64,000 bases of DNA, from the NCBI RefSeq assembly GCF_007655005.1, contig NZ_SZVW01000015.1, forward strand, positions 205,478 to 269,477. The letters run 5' to 3'. The notes beneath the pieces were generated by a model. The model was not told the DNA's origin. It made no database searches and saw only the letters and a program-made list of their open reading frames with translations. Shown piece by piece: positions 51,214 to 60,132 of this stretch. This DNA comes from Streptomyces tibetensis (GTDB taxonomy: Bacteria > Actinomycetota > Actinomycetes > Streptomycetales > Streptomycetaceae). Numbering within the stretch: position 1 is the first letter of the stretch; every line of letters starts with the position of its first letter. The position numbers were made by a program, and so were the translations under genes.

Positions 51214-51602
51214 CCGCTGCCGTAGGGGGCGTACAGGTCGAGCAGCCGGATCCGCGACGCGTGCAGCCGGTGGGCGACCACCCGTCCGACCCAGTCCGCG
51301 ATCGCACGGCTGAACTCGGGGGCGCCGGCGCACATCGCCCGTACGGCCTCCGCGTCGAACTCGTGGGCGCGCACCGGGCTGGCCGCCTCCGCGCCCAGAT
51401 GCCACACGTACGGCGGGAAATACCAGGACCAGCCGACCAGCTCGCCGTGCCCCAGGGTCTCGACCGCGGCCGCCCGCCGGCCCGGGATGTGCAGATCGAG
51501 CACGACCGTCCCGGTGCGCACGATCCAGAACCGGTCTGCGCGCAGCCCTTCCTCGAAGAGGCGGGTGCCCGACTCGAAGGACACCTCGCGGGCGACCCGC
51601 AT
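51201..51602 (-). CDS. Cyclic-nucleotide-binding-domain protein (Crp-like, no DNA-binding domain)
   Basis: A 133-residue cNMP-binding domain: FESGTRLFEEGLRADRFWIVRTGTVVLDLHIPG, VETLGHGELVGWSWYFPP and HEFDAEAVRAMC. There is no C-terminal winged helix, so it is not a full Crp regulator. ATG 51602 has AAAGGAG six bases ahead. The in-frame upstream codons (AKERL) match the usual family N-terminus, so the protein starts about 20 residues later than its relatives. The last residues are HASRIRLLDLYAPYGSG. It lies within the stress island, convergent to XRE-PPOX. Confidence 0.85.
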   Translation of the reverse strand: MRVAREVSFESGTRLFEEGLRADRFWIVRTGTVVLDLHIPGRRAAAVETLGHGELVGWSWYFPPYVWHLGAEAASPVRAHEFDAEAVRAMCAGAPEFSRAIADWVGRVVAHRLHASRIRLLDLYAPYGSGSAL

Positions 51603-51834
51603 CAGCCGCTCCTTTGCCCGGCTGTGAGGCCCGCGGCCAGGTTGGTGGTGGAGGTCGTCGCTCGGCTCCCTTCAAGACCGTCGGCTGCTGACTTCAGCCT
51701 GGGCCCGGCCCCTGCGGCGCACCACGGGCCGAACGGCCCCGGCCGGGGGACCTGTCGCCCCTCGCGTCCGGCCGCCCCGGGTGGGACGGTGAGAGTGGGT
51801 GGTGCACCGTGCCGTGCACGAGGCGGTGGGAACG

Positions 51835-52716
51835 ATGACGATGGAACTTCCCCTGGTCGTGGGGGTCGACGGATCCGAGGGCAGTCTGCCCGCGGTCGAC
51901 TGGGCGGTGGACGAGGCGGCCCGCCACGGGCTTCCCCTGCGGCTGGTCCACGGCTCCCTGTGGGAGAGGTACGAGGGGCCTACCCCCTCGATCGGCCCGG
52001 ACCGCCCCGCCGGGCGGGTCCCGGCCGACCACATCGTCGCCTCCGCCGCGGAACGCGCCGGACGGCGCAACCCCGATGTGAAGGTGTCCACCGACGTCCT
52101 GCTCGCCGACGCGACGGACGCCCTCCTGCGCGAGGGCAACAACGCCACCGCCCTGATCACCGGTTCGCGGGGCCGGGGCGGGCTGAAGGGACTGCTGCTC
52201 GGCTCCGTAGGCCTGGCCGTCGCGGCCCGCGCCCACTGCCCGGTCATCGTGGTCCGCGGCGACCGGGCAGGCCTGGCGGGCACCCACCGGCGGATCCTGC
52301 TCGGCGCCGGGAGCCCGGCCACCGGAGAGGAAGCGGTGCGCTTCGCCCTCCGTGAGATCGAGGCCCGCGGAGGCGTCCTGGACGTGGTCCGGGCCTGGCG
52401 CCGCGCCGCACACGAAGCCGCCGAAACGCCCGACCGGGACCACGAGGAGCGGGCCCGCACCGAACTCGACGATCTGCTCGGAGCCGCCATGGCCGACCAC
52501 CCCGGGGTCCGGGTGCACCGCACCGCGGTCGAGGGCCCGGCCCGCAAGGTGCTCGTGCACCGCTCGGCCGCGGCCGACCTGGTGGTCGTCGGAGCACGAC
52601 GCCGCCAGGGGCACTTCGGGCTCCAGCTCGGCATGGTCGCCCACACGCTGCTGCACCACGCCGCATGCCCGGTGGCCGTCGTGCCGCAACAGGTGGGGCG
52701 GGAGCAGCTCCCGTGA
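51835..52716 (+). CDS. Tandem universal stress protein (two UspA domains)
   Basis: A 293-residue protein with two UspA domains (about 5-140 and 155-285). Domain 1: LVVGVDGSEGSLPAVDWAVDEAARHG and the ATP-binding GSRGRGGLKGLLLGSVGLAVAARAHCPVIVV (G-x2-G-x9-G-S pattern, quoted across a gap). Domain 2: ILLGAGSPATGEEAVRFAL and VVVGARRRQGHFGLQLGMVAHTLLHHAACPVAVVP, in which the glycine pattern is degraded, so it may not bind ATP. ATG 51835 (an ATG six bases on is possible) follows GGTGGGA. Its stop overlaps the GTG of the GH65 gene (GTGA), so the two proteins are coupled. Confidence 0.93.
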   Translation: MTMELPLVVGVDGSEGSLPAVDWAVDEAARHGLPLRLVHGSLWERYEGPTPSIGPDRPAGRVPADHIVASAAERAGRRNPDVKVSTDVLLADATDALLREGNNATALITGSRGRGGLKGLLLGSVGLAVAARAHCPVIVVRGDRAGLAGTHRRILLGAGSPATGEEAVRFALREIEARGGVLDVVRAWRRAAHEAAETPDRDHEERARTELDDLLGAAMADHPGVRVHRTAVEGPARKVLVHRSAAADLVVVGARRRQGHFGLQLGMVAHTLLHHAACPVAVVPQQVGREQLP

Positions 52717-55085
52717 CGGACCGGTCCTGGGCCTACGAGGGGTACCGCCCCGCGGAGGAACGGCTGCGGGAGTCGCTGTGCACACTGGGCAACGGCTACT
52801 TCGCCACGCGCGGGGCGCTGCCCGAGTGCACGGCGGACGATGTGCACTACCCGGGCACCTACGCGGCGGGCTGCTACAACCGCCTCACCTCCGAGGTCGC
52901 GGGACGCCGCGTCGAGAACGAGGACCTGGTCAACCTCCCCGACTGGCTGCCGCTGCGCGCCCGTGCGGCGGGCGGGCAGTGGCTCACACCCGACTCGGCG
53001 ACCGTCCTCGACCACCGCCAGGCCCTCCTCCTGGGTTCCGGACTGCTGGAGCGCAGCACCCGGTACGCCCTCGGAGACGGGCGGGTGCTGTCCCTGCGGC
53101 AGCGACGGCTGGTGCACATGGGAGATCCGCACCTCGCGGCGCTGCGCACCGACTTCACCGCCGAGAACTTCACCGGCGAGCTGGAGATCGAGGCCGCGCT
53201 CGACGGGGCGGTCGTCAACGCCGGGGTGCCGCGCTACCGCGACCTCGACGGCCACCACCTGACCGACGTGCACACCGGCACGGCCGTACCCGGCACGGTC
53301 TGGCTGCGTTGCCGCACCCGCACCTCGGCCATCCGGATCGGCATGGCCGCCCGGCTGACGGCCCGGGGGCAGATCACGGACGGGCACGAACCCTCGCGCG
53401 CCGTCCAGCGTGCCACGCTGTCCCTCGCCCCCGGCCGTACCGTCACCGTCGACAAGACCATCGCCCTGCACACCTCGCGCGATCCGGCGATCAGCGACCC
53501 GTTGCAGGCAGCCGTGGACCGGGTGGGCGCGGCCCCGGACGTCGACGGACTGCTGGCATCACACCGCACGGCCTGGGACCAGCTGTGGCGCCGGGCCGAG
53601 ATCGACGTCCCCGGGGAAGCCGGGGCCATCCTGCACCTGCACCTCTTCCACGTCCTCCAGACCCTCTCGCCCCACACCGCCGACCTGGACGTGGGCGTAC
53701 CGGCCCGCGGGCTCCACGGCGAGGCCTACCGCGGCCATGTCTTCTGGGACGAGCTGTTCGTCCTGCCGTATCTGAACCTGCACTTCCCCGAGGTGTCCCG
53801 CGCCCTGCTCCACTACCGCCACCGGCGCCTGGACCGGGCCCGCGCCGCGGCACGGGCCGTCGGCCGCCGGGGCGCCCTCTACCCCTGGCAGAGCGGCAGC
53901 GACGGTCGGGAGGAGACCCAGCGGCTGCATCTCAATCCCCGCTCGGGCCGCTGGCTGCCCGACCACACCCACCTTCAGCACCACGTCGGTTCGGCGATCG
54001 CGTACAACGTGTGGCAGTACTGCGAGGCCAGTGGCGACGCGGAGTTCCTGCACACCAAGGGCGCCGAGATGCTGCTGCAAGTGGCGCGCTTCTGGGCCGA
54101 CTCGGCCACGTGGGACGAGAACCTGGGGCGGCACCGCATCCGGGGCGTCGTCGGACCCGACGAGTACCACGACGCCTACCCGGGTGCCGAGCGGCCGGGC
54201 CTGGACGACAACGCGTACACCAACGTCACGGCGGCCTGGGTCCTCGCCCGCGCCCTGGACGTGCTGCGCATCCTGCCCGCACCGCGCTGCCGCGAACTCG
54301 TCGAACGCATCGCCCTGGACGACGGTGAACCCGACCGCTGGCAGGAGGTCTCGCGTACGCTCCACGTGCCGTTCCATGACGGGGTCATCAGCCAGTTCGA
54401 GGGGTACGGCGACCTCGCCGAACTCGACTGGGACGACTACCGCGAACGCTTCGGCGACATCCGGCGCCTGGACCGGATCCTGGAGGCCGAGGGCGACAGC
54501 GTCAACCGCTACAGGGCGTCCAAGCAGGCCGACGTGCTGATGCTCGGCTACCTCTTCTCGCCGTCCGAACTCCAGCGCCTCTTCGGCCGGCTGGGCCACC
54601 GGCTGGACGAGGGGACCTGGCGGCGCACCGTCGACCACTACCTGGCCCGCACCAGCCACGGCTCCACCCTCAGCGGGCTGGTCCACGGCTGGGTCCTGGC
54701 GCGATGCCGACGCGCCGAGGCATGGCGGTACTGCCAGGAGGCCCTGCGCGGCGACATCGCCGACCTGCAGGGCGGCACCACCGGCGAGGGCATCCACCTG
54801 GGCGCCATGGCCGGCACCCTCGACCTGGTCCAGCGCGGACTGCCCGGTCTGGAGACCCGTGCGGGGTCACTGTGGCTGGACCCCGTGCCGCTGCCGGAGC
54901 TGTCCTCGTACGGCTTCTCCATCCGCTACCAGGGCCACTGGGGCATACGGCTGCGGCTGACGAGTGGGCGGTTGGAGATCGCCATACCGCAGTCCGGCCT
55001 CCCGCCGATCGACGTCGAGCTGCCCGACCGGGCGGTCGGGGTGGAACCGGGCGAGACGTGCCGGCTGGTTCTCACGGACCGGTGA
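52713..55085 (+). CDS. Glycoside hydrolase family 65 phosphorylase
   Basis: A 790-residue GH65 enzyme (maltose/trehalose/kojibiose phosphorylase family). N-terminal beta-sandwich begins YRPAEERLRESLCTLGNGYFATRGALPE; the (alpha/alpha)6 barrel has FWDELFVLPYLNLHFPEVSRALLHYRHRRL, YPWQSGSDGREETQ, the catalytic acid Glu in VVGPDEYHDAYPGAERPGLDDNAYTN (GPDEYH), KQADVLMLGYLF and the phosphate-binding TSHGSTLSGLVHGWV. GTG 52713 overlaps the Usp stop. It would phosphorolyse an alpha-glucosidic disaccharide to glucose-1-phosphate; no beta-phosphoglucomutase gene is adjacent. Coupling to a universal stress protein suggests use in starvation or hypoxia. Confidence 0.93.
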   Translation: MTDRSWAYEGYRPAEERLRESLCTLGNGYFATRGALPECTADDVHYPGTYAAGCYNRLTSEVAGRRVENEDLVNLPDWLPLRARAAGGQWLTPDSATVLDHRQALLLGSGLLERSTRYALGDGRVLSLRQRRLVHMGDPHLAALRTDFTAENFTGELEIEAALDGAVVNAGVPRYRDLDGHHLTDVHTGTAVPGTVWLRCRTRTSAIRIGMAARLTARGQITDGHEPSRAVQRATLSLAPGRTVTVDKTIALHTSRDPAISDPLQAAVDRVGAAPDVDGLLASHRTAWDQLWRRAEIDVPGEAGAILHLHLFHVLQTLSPHTADLDVGVPARGLHGEAYRGHVFWDELFVLPYLNLHFPEVSRALLHYRHRRLDRARAAARAVGRRGALYPWQSGSDGREETQRLHLNPRSGRWLPDHTHLQHHVGSAIAYNVWQYCEASGDAEFLHTKGAEMLLQVARFWADSATWDENLGRHRIRGVVGPDEYHDAYPGAERPGLDDNAYTNVTAAWVLARALDVLRILPAPRCRELVERIALDDGEPDRWQEVSRTLHVPFHDGVISQFEGYGDLAELDWDDYRERFGDIRRLDRILEAEGDSVNRYRASKQADVLMLGYLFSPSELQRLFGRLGHRLDEGTWRRTVDHYLARTSHGSTLSGLVHGWVLARCRRAEAWRYCQEALRGDIADLQGGTTGEGIHLGAMAGTLDLVQRGLPGLETRAGSLWLDPVPLPELSSYGFSIRYQGHWGIRLRLTSGRLEIAIPQSGLPPIDVELPDRAVGVEPGETCRLVLTDR

Positions 55086-55148
55086 GACTCGGGGCCGCAC
55101 ACGACGAACGTCCGGACGGCTACCCCCGGTCGCCGGCCGACGCGCCCG

Positions 55149-56771
55149 TCAGCTGCCCGGCACAGCGCCCGCGCCCGCGTCCAGGACCAGCACCGCGACG
55201 TGCAGGGACGTGCGCTGCAGGCCGGATTCCAGGTCGCAGCCCAAAAGCCGTTCGATGGTGTGGAGGCGCTGGTAGTAGGCCTGTCGCGACATGCCGGCCA
55301 GCTTCGCCGCGACCGACTTGTTCCCGGCGGCCGTCAGATAGGCCCGCAGCGCGGGCAGCAGATCGCCGCCGTTGCGGTCGTCGTGCTCGATGAGACGGGT
55401 CAGCTGCCGTTCCGCGTACCGCTGGAGGCGGGTGTCCTCGCGCAGGACGCCGAGGAGTTCCGGGAGCTCCACATCGGCGGGGACGTAGAACCACCGTTCC
55501 GGGGACGCCGGCGTGATGGCCTCGGCCGTCTGCTCGGCTTCCTGCCACGACCGGGCGATCCCGGACAGGTCGGTCACTCCCGGGCCGACGGCGACGACGG
55601 CCCCCTCGCCGAGTTCCTCGCGGGCGAGACGGCCGATCCGCTCGGCGACCGGCTGCCAGGCGCTGGCCTGCGCCAGTGCGAGGAGAACGCCGATGCGGCC
55701 CGGCGCCGTCTGCCCGACCAGGGCGCGGACGCCCGTCTGGACGAGGGCCTTCGCGATCCGTTCGTCGAGCTGTTCCCCCTCGCCGACGCGCCGGGTGTGG
55801 CGGATGACCACGGCGAAGAGGCGGTGGCCGAAGGCCGGCAAGCCCAGCGCCTCGGCGCGGGCGCGGGCGTCGGCGGGGGAGCGGAACCGCCGTTCGTACA
55901 GGTCCCGCAGCACGGAGCGGTGGGCCCGGCGCTCCCACCAGGCCGGCCCGGCCAGACGCGCCATGGTCAGCGCCACCGCGGCGCGCTCCAGGACCAGGAC
56001 ATGCTCCGGGTCGGGCTCCGTGTTCAGCCGGCTGTCCAGCAGGACCAGCCGCCCCCAGGGCCCGTGGTGATCCTGAACCGGGGCGATCAGCCACCCCTCA
56101 GGGCCGCTCGGCGCGAGCTTCTCCGGGGTCGGCGCGGCCCGGGAGCGCCGGGCCCAGGCCGACACGACCGGCTCGTACGGCCGGCCGAGCAGCTCGCACA
56201 TCAGGGCGCGGTGGGTGAGATCCTCCAGCACCACCGGGACTCCGGTGAGCTCCGCGGTGGTGTGCACCAGCTCCTCGGGACTCGCGCCCCGCAGCGTCAG
56301 GGCCGTGAAAATGTCCTGGATGTCCCTGCCGCGGCGCAGCAGCGCGCCCTGGGCGTCCAGGATGAGCGCGTGCACCGTCTGCGTGACGTCGATGAAACGG
56401 ACACCGCGGGCCAGCTCGATCAGCGGCATCTGGCGGGCACGGGAGGCTCCCACCAGTTCCTCCGGCACCTTCCGGTAGCGGTAACCGAGCTCCACGATCA
56501 GGCCGGCCGCGCCGACGTCGGCGAGCTGATCGACGTAGTCCCGCAGCTTGGAGGGGTCCTCCGGGTGCGGCATGCCGGTCGTCAGCACCAGCTCCCCGCC
56601 CTCGAGGAAGTCGGCCGGATTGAGCAGCTCGGTGACGTGCACCCAGCGCACCGCACGGTTCAGCTGTGACTCGCCGGCCAGGACGCGCGGCATCCCCTCG
56701 GCGAGCACGGGCAGCCGAAGAACCTCCGCGATGGTGGGGAAGTGCCCGCTTACAGGGTGTCTGGGCGGCAT
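55149..56771 (-). CDS. PucR-family transcriptional regulator
   Basis: A 540-residue regulator with the standard order: PucR sensor domain (TIAEVLRLPVLAEGMPRVLAGESQLNRAVRWVHVTELLNPADFLEGGELVLTTG, about 12-135), a central GGDEF-like CdaR linker domain (about 290-420, LFAVVIRHTRR, VAVGPGVTDLSGIARSWQEAEQ) and a C-terminal HTH_30 (LLPALRAYLTAAGNKSVAAKLAGMSRQAYYQRLHTIERLLG). Family members sense purines, amines or amino acids and activate catabolic genes. It is divergent from the FAD oxidase at 57053 with 281 bases between, and so probably controls the catabolic cluster that follows. Confidence 0.93.
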   Translation of the reverse strand: MPPRHPVSGHFPTIAEVLRLPVLAEGMPRVLAGESQLNRAVRWVHVTELLNPADFLEGGELVLTTGMPHPEDPSKLRDYVDQLADVGAAGLIVELGYRYRKVPEELVGASRARQMPLIELARGVRFIDVTQTVHALILDAQGALLRRGRDIQDIFTALTLRGASPEELVHTTAELTGVPVVLEDLTHRALMCELLGRPYEPVVSAWARRSRAAPTPEKLAPSGPEGWLIAPVQDHHGPWGRLVLLDSRLNTEPDPEHVLVLERAAVALTMARLAGPAWWERRAHRSVLRDLYERRFRSPADARARAEALGLPAFGHRLFAVVIRHTRRVGEGEQLDERIAKALVQTGVRALVGQTAPGRIGVLLALAQASAWQPVAERIGRLAREELGEGAVVAVGPGVTDLSGIARSWQEAEQTAEAITPASPERWFYVPADVELPELLGVLREDTRLQRYAERQLTRLIEHDDRNGGDLLPALRAYLTAAGNKSVAAKLAGMSRQAYYQRLHTIERLLGCDLESGLQRTSLHVAVLVLDAGAGAVPGS

Positions 56772-56903
56772 AGGCGGTGCTTTCTTCCGGGGGATCGGGG
56801 GTCACCCTCGCACCGGCCACCCACCGTGACAAGAGGAGGGCGAGCACTTTCCGAGGCGTGGACGTCCGCCGTGACAGACCGTCTCGAGAAGCCCGCGAGG
56901 TGG

Positions 56904-56927
56904 AACACAGTGTGGGTTGACCTGTGT
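56904..56927. promoter_or_regulatory. Inverted repeat AACACAG/CTGTGT overlapping a TTGACC hexamer
   Basis: AACACAG (56904-56910) and CTGTGT (56922-56927) are inverted repeats 11 bases apart in the region between the divergent regulator and oxidase genes. TTGACC at 56917-56922 lies between them and could be a -35 element reading toward the oxidase gene. A good candidate for the PucR-type binding site; not proven. Confidence 0.35.
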
Positions 56928-57052
56928 GTTCGCCCGGGTCGAAAGTGAACGCCATCCCCAGTGGGACACGGACCGCAAGAGTCCGCACGGTGTCCGCTCG
57001 GTGCTGGGGCAACCACTGCCATCGATGCCACCCCGGCGAAAGGAGCGACCTC

Positions 57053-58192
57053 ATGCGCCGCACCCCCAAGCGCGTCGCCGTCATCGGCGCCGGCAGCATG
57101 GGCAGCCAGGCCATGTGGCGGCTGGCCGCCCGCGGAGCCGAGGTCATCGGCTACGACCGGTACGCGCCGGGACACGACCGCGGCGCGGCCGGGGGAGAGA
57201 GCCGCATCTTCCGCGCCGTGCACCTCGGTGACCCGGGCTATGTCCCGCTGCTGCGGCTCGCCGACCGGATGTGGGACCGGCTCCAGCGCGAGACCGGCTG
57301 CTCGCTGCGCCGTCGCAGCGGATGTCTGGTGATGGGCGAGACCGGCTCTCCCTCCATGCGCCTCCTCGTCTCCGCCAGCACCACCCATCAGCTGGACCAC
57401 GAGGTGCTGGACCGGGAGGAACTCGCCCGACGCTACCCGCAGCACCGCCTCCCGGACGGGCACACCGCCGTGCTCGACCGGATGGGCTGCATCATCAGGC
57501 CCGAGGCGTCGATCCAGGCCGCCGCCGCCCGCGCCGAGCAGCTGGGCGCCCGACTGCACCGCTACACACCGGTACGGGAGATCGCCCCGGCGGCGGGTGG
57601 CGGGGTGCACATCGTCACCGACCACGGCACGGACCACGTGGACACAGCGGTGGTCACCGTCGGCCCCTGGGTCAACACCCTGCTCCCGGACCTGCCGCGG
57701 GCCGTCGACATCCGCCGGCTGATCAGCTCCTGGCACATCCCCACCCGCCACGACTGGTTCGCGGGCGGCGCCCCGGCCTTCGTCCGCAGCACACCGCACG
57801 ACTGCTACGGGCTCCCCTCGCCCGACGGCATCTCCGTCAAGCTGGGCCTCTCCTTCGCCCGCTATCTGCCGGTGCCCGACCCCGAACGACTCGACCGCAC
57901 GGTCCGCCCGGAGGAACTCGCCACCTTCCGCGAGCTCATCGGCGAGCTGATGCCCGACCTGAACCCCGACCCCATCCGGCTGTCGGTCTACATGGAGGGC
58001 TACACCGACTCCGGCAACCCGCTCGTGGGCCGCCTTCCCGGCGAGGACGACATCATCGTCATGGCCGGCTTCTCCGGCAGCGGCTTCAAGCTGTCGCCCG
58101 CCATGGGGGAGATCGCCGCAGACCTGGCCCTCGACGGTGCCACCGACCATCCCGTCGGCTTCCTCGCGCCGGCAGGAGTCGGCGCCGCCTGA
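57053..58192 (+). CDS. FAD-dependent oxidase, sarcosine/N-methyltryptophan oxidase-like (SolA/MSOX group)
   Basis: A 379-residue DAO-family flavoenzyme. The dinucleotide-binding motif is VAVIGAGSMGSQAMWRLAARGAEVIGYDRY; RGAAGGESRIFRAVHLGDPGYVPL matches the monomeric sarcosine oxidase/N-methyl-tryptophan oxidase group, in which a Cys near residue 310-320 binds FAD covalently; here the region VYMEGYTDSGNPLVGRLPGEDDIIVMAGFSGSGFKLSPAMGEIAADL has Thr-Asp-Ser at that place, so a covalent link is not expected. ATG 57053 follows GAAAGGAG. It would oxidise a secondary or N-methyl amine to imine and H2O2. First gene of the divergent catabolic unit. Confidence 0.88.
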   Translation: MRRTPKRVAVIGAGSMGSQAMWRLAARGAEVIGYDRYAPGHDRGAAGGESRIFRAVHLGDPGYVPLLRLADRMWDRLQRETGCSLRRRSGCLVMGETGSPSMRLLVSASTTHQLDHEVLDREELARRYPQHRLPDGHTAVLDRMGCIIRPEASIQAAAARAEQLGARLHRYTPVREIAPAAGGGVHIVTDHGTDHVDTAVVTVGPWVNTLLPDLPRAVDIRRLISSWHIPTRHDWFAGGAPAFVRSTPHDCYGLPSPDGISVKLGLSFARYLPVPDPERLDRTVRPEELATFRELIGELMPDLNPDPIRLSVYMEGYTDSGNPLVGRLPGEDDIIVMAGFSGSGFKLSPAMGEIAADLALDGATDHPVGFLAPAGVGAA

Positions 58193-58243
58193 AGCGCTGT
58201 GGCCCGTAACCAGTTCCCCGAACCAAGAAAGTGGAGCGCTTCC

Positions 58244-58924
58244 ATGCCCATTCCCTCGTTCCAGTTCCGCCCGAAGTACGTCTCCTTCGACTGCTACGGC
58301 ACGCTGATCGAGTACCCGATCACCCCCATCACGCGTGAACTCGTCGGCGACCAGATTCCCGCCGAGCAGTGGGACCAGTTCGTCCGGGAGTTCCGCGGCT
58401 ACCGCTACGACCAGGTCCGCGGCGAGTACTACCCCTACGAGCAGGTGCTTCAGGACTCCTTCGAGAGGGTCTGCCGCAAGTGGGGCATCAAGGCCGCCCC
58501 GGACGCCGGCAAGCGGTTCGCGGACGGCGTGCGCAGCTGGGGCCCGCACGCGGACGTTCCGGAGCCGCTGAAGAAGATGGGCGAGAACTACAAGCTGGTC
58601 ATCCTGTCCAACGCGGACGACTCCTTCCTGGAGGAGAGCGTGCCCCGCCTCGGCGCGGACTTCCACGCCGTCTTCACCGCGGAGCAGGCCGGCTACTACA
58701 AGCCCCGCTACGCCGCCTTCGAGGACATGCTCGACCAGCTCGACGCGTCCCCCGAGGACTTCGTGCACGTCTCCTCGCACACCCGCTACGACCTGATGCC
58801 GATGCACGACATGGGCTTCCGCAACCTCATCCTCCTGGACCGCGGCTACGACCCCGTCACGCACGGCTACGACTACGTGACCGTCAAGTCCCTGGACGAG
58901 CTCAACCAGACGCTGGGCATCTGA
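58244..58924 (+). CDS. HAD hydrolase, 2-haloacid dehalogenase-type
   Basis: A 226-residue HAD protein. Motif I is VSFDCYGTLIEYP (nucleophile Asp in FDxYGT), motif II LVILSNADDSF, the Lys motif in AGYYKPRYAAFEDMLDQL, and motif IV VSSHTRYDLMPMHDMGFRNLILL. The FDCYGTL and SN(A)D forms are those of type II haloacid dehalogenases and related phosphatases. ATG 58244 follows AAGTGGAG. It lies between the oxidase and the importer genes and may hydrolyse a pathway intermediate; dehalogenation itself is not implied. Confidence 0.88.
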   Translation: MPIPSFQFRPKYVSFDCYGTLIEYPITPITRELVGDQIPAEQWDQFVREFRGYRYDQVRGEYYPYEQVLQDSFERVCRKWGIKAAPDAGKRFADGVRSWGPHADVPEPLKKMGENYKLVILSNADDSFLEESVPRLGADFHAVFTAEQAGYYKPRYAAFEDMLDQLDASPEDFVHVSSHTRYDLMPMHDMGFRNLILLDRGYDPVTHGYDYVTVKSLDELNQTLGI

Positions 58925-59111
58925 CGCGCGACGCATACCCGCTCACTCAGCACCTTTCTTTCCGACAGGCGCCCGGTCTCGCGTGGCCGCCCATGAGCCC
59001 CGCGCGTTTCCGGCCGTCGGCTGACGACGTCCCACCCCCCCCGTGAGATCCCCACGTCGTCCCCGCATCACGGATTCCCCGTATCCCCAGCGTTCTTCAG
59101 GAGGCACCGCC

Positions 59112-60131
59112 ATGGAAAGCAACCGGACAGGCCGCAGAACCGTACTCCGCACCGCAGGCGCCGTGGCCGCCGCGATGCAGGTCAACAGGCACCTGAGCAT
59201 CCCGATCGTCACGACGGCCCTGGCCCTCGCGCTCGCCGCGTGCGGGGCGAGCGGCACCGGGCAGAACGTGGGGGCGAAGGGCACGACGCAGGGTGGGGGT
59301 GCCGGCGCGTCGGCCGAGCACACCGACGACATCTCGGTGGGCGTGAAGCCGGATGCGAAGGCGGTGAAGCTGCTGCCCGCGGCGGTGAAGGACAAGGGCA
59401 CGCTCTCGGTGGCCATGGACCTGGCCTACCCGCCCACCACGTTCATGGCGTCGGACAACAAGACCCCGATCGGCTTCAACCCGGACATGTCCCGGCTGAT
59501 CGCTGCCAAGCTCGGCCTGAAGCTGCAGATCAACAACGTCAAGTTCGACACCATCATCACCGGCCTGCAGGCCGACCGGTACGACTTCACCGCCTCCACC
59601 ATGGGCGCCACGAAGGACCGGCTGAAGGTGCTCGACATGGTCGACTACGTCAACTCCGGGACCGGAGTGTCCGTCCCTTACGGGAACCCGCAGAAGCTGG
59701 GCACCCACACGCTGTGCGGGCACCGCGTCGCCGTCACCTCCGGCAGCACCGCGGAGCTGCAGTGGCTGCCCCAGCTGTCCAAGCAGGACTGTACGAGCAA
59801 GGGCAAGCCGGCCATCGACGCGGTGACCCTGCCCAGCGTGAACGACGCTCTGACCCAGCTGGTCTCCAAGCGGATCGACGCGGTGATGTACGACTTCATC
59901 TCGCTCGAGTGGGCGGCCCGGCAGCAGCCCAAGACGTTCGATGTCCTCAAGCCCCTGGTGGCCACCAAGCCCGTGGCCGTCGCGCTGAAGAAGGACTCTG
60001 CGCTGACCCCCGCGGTGAAGGCTGCCATCCAGTCGATCATCGACGACCCCAAGTACACCCAGGCGCTGGGCCGCTGGGGTATGAAGGACCTCGGGATCAA
60101 GACCGCGGCCATGGCCGTCCCGCAGGACTGA
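59112..60131 (+). CDS. Amino-acid-type ABC substrate-binding lipoprotein with a double leader
   Basis: SBP_bac_3 protein of 339 residues. The start at 59112 has a perfect AGGAGG ten bases ahead, but the leader is unusual: a twin-arginine-like stretch (TGRRTVLRTAGAVAAA) is followed by an in-frame Met22 that opens an ordinary lipoprotein signal, LSIPIVTTALALALAAC, lipid Cys at 44. Mature part: KGTLSVAMDLAYPPTTFMASDNKTPIGFNPDMSRLIAAKLGLKL broken by short gaps, DRYDFTASTMGATKDR and LGRWGMKDLG. Met22 (59175) has no ribosome-binding site. It is the binding protein for the permease one base downstream. Confidence 0.92.
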   Translation: MESNRTGRRTVLRTAGAVAAAMQVNRHLSIPIVTTALALALAACGASGTGQNVGAKGTTQGGGAGASAEHTDDISVGVKPDAKAVKLLPAAVKDKGTLSVAMDLAYPPTTFMASDNKTPIGFNPDMSRLIAAKLGLKLQINNVKFDTIITGLQADRYDFTASTMGATKDRLKVLDMVDYVNSGTGVSVPYGNPQKLGTHTLCGHRVAVTSGSTAELQWLPQLSKQDCTSKGKPAIDAVTLPSVNDALTQLVSKRIDAVMYDFISLEWAARQQPKTFDVLKPLVATKPVAVALKKDSALTPAVKAAIQSIIDDPKYTQALGRWGMKDLGIKTAAMAVPQD

Positions 60132-60132
60132 C

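Noticed and set aside
56750..58936. A 728-codon minus-strand frame opposite the FAD oxidase and HAD genes
   Set aside because: It is the complement of two genes with full catalytic motifs; its composition is typical of a shadow frame.
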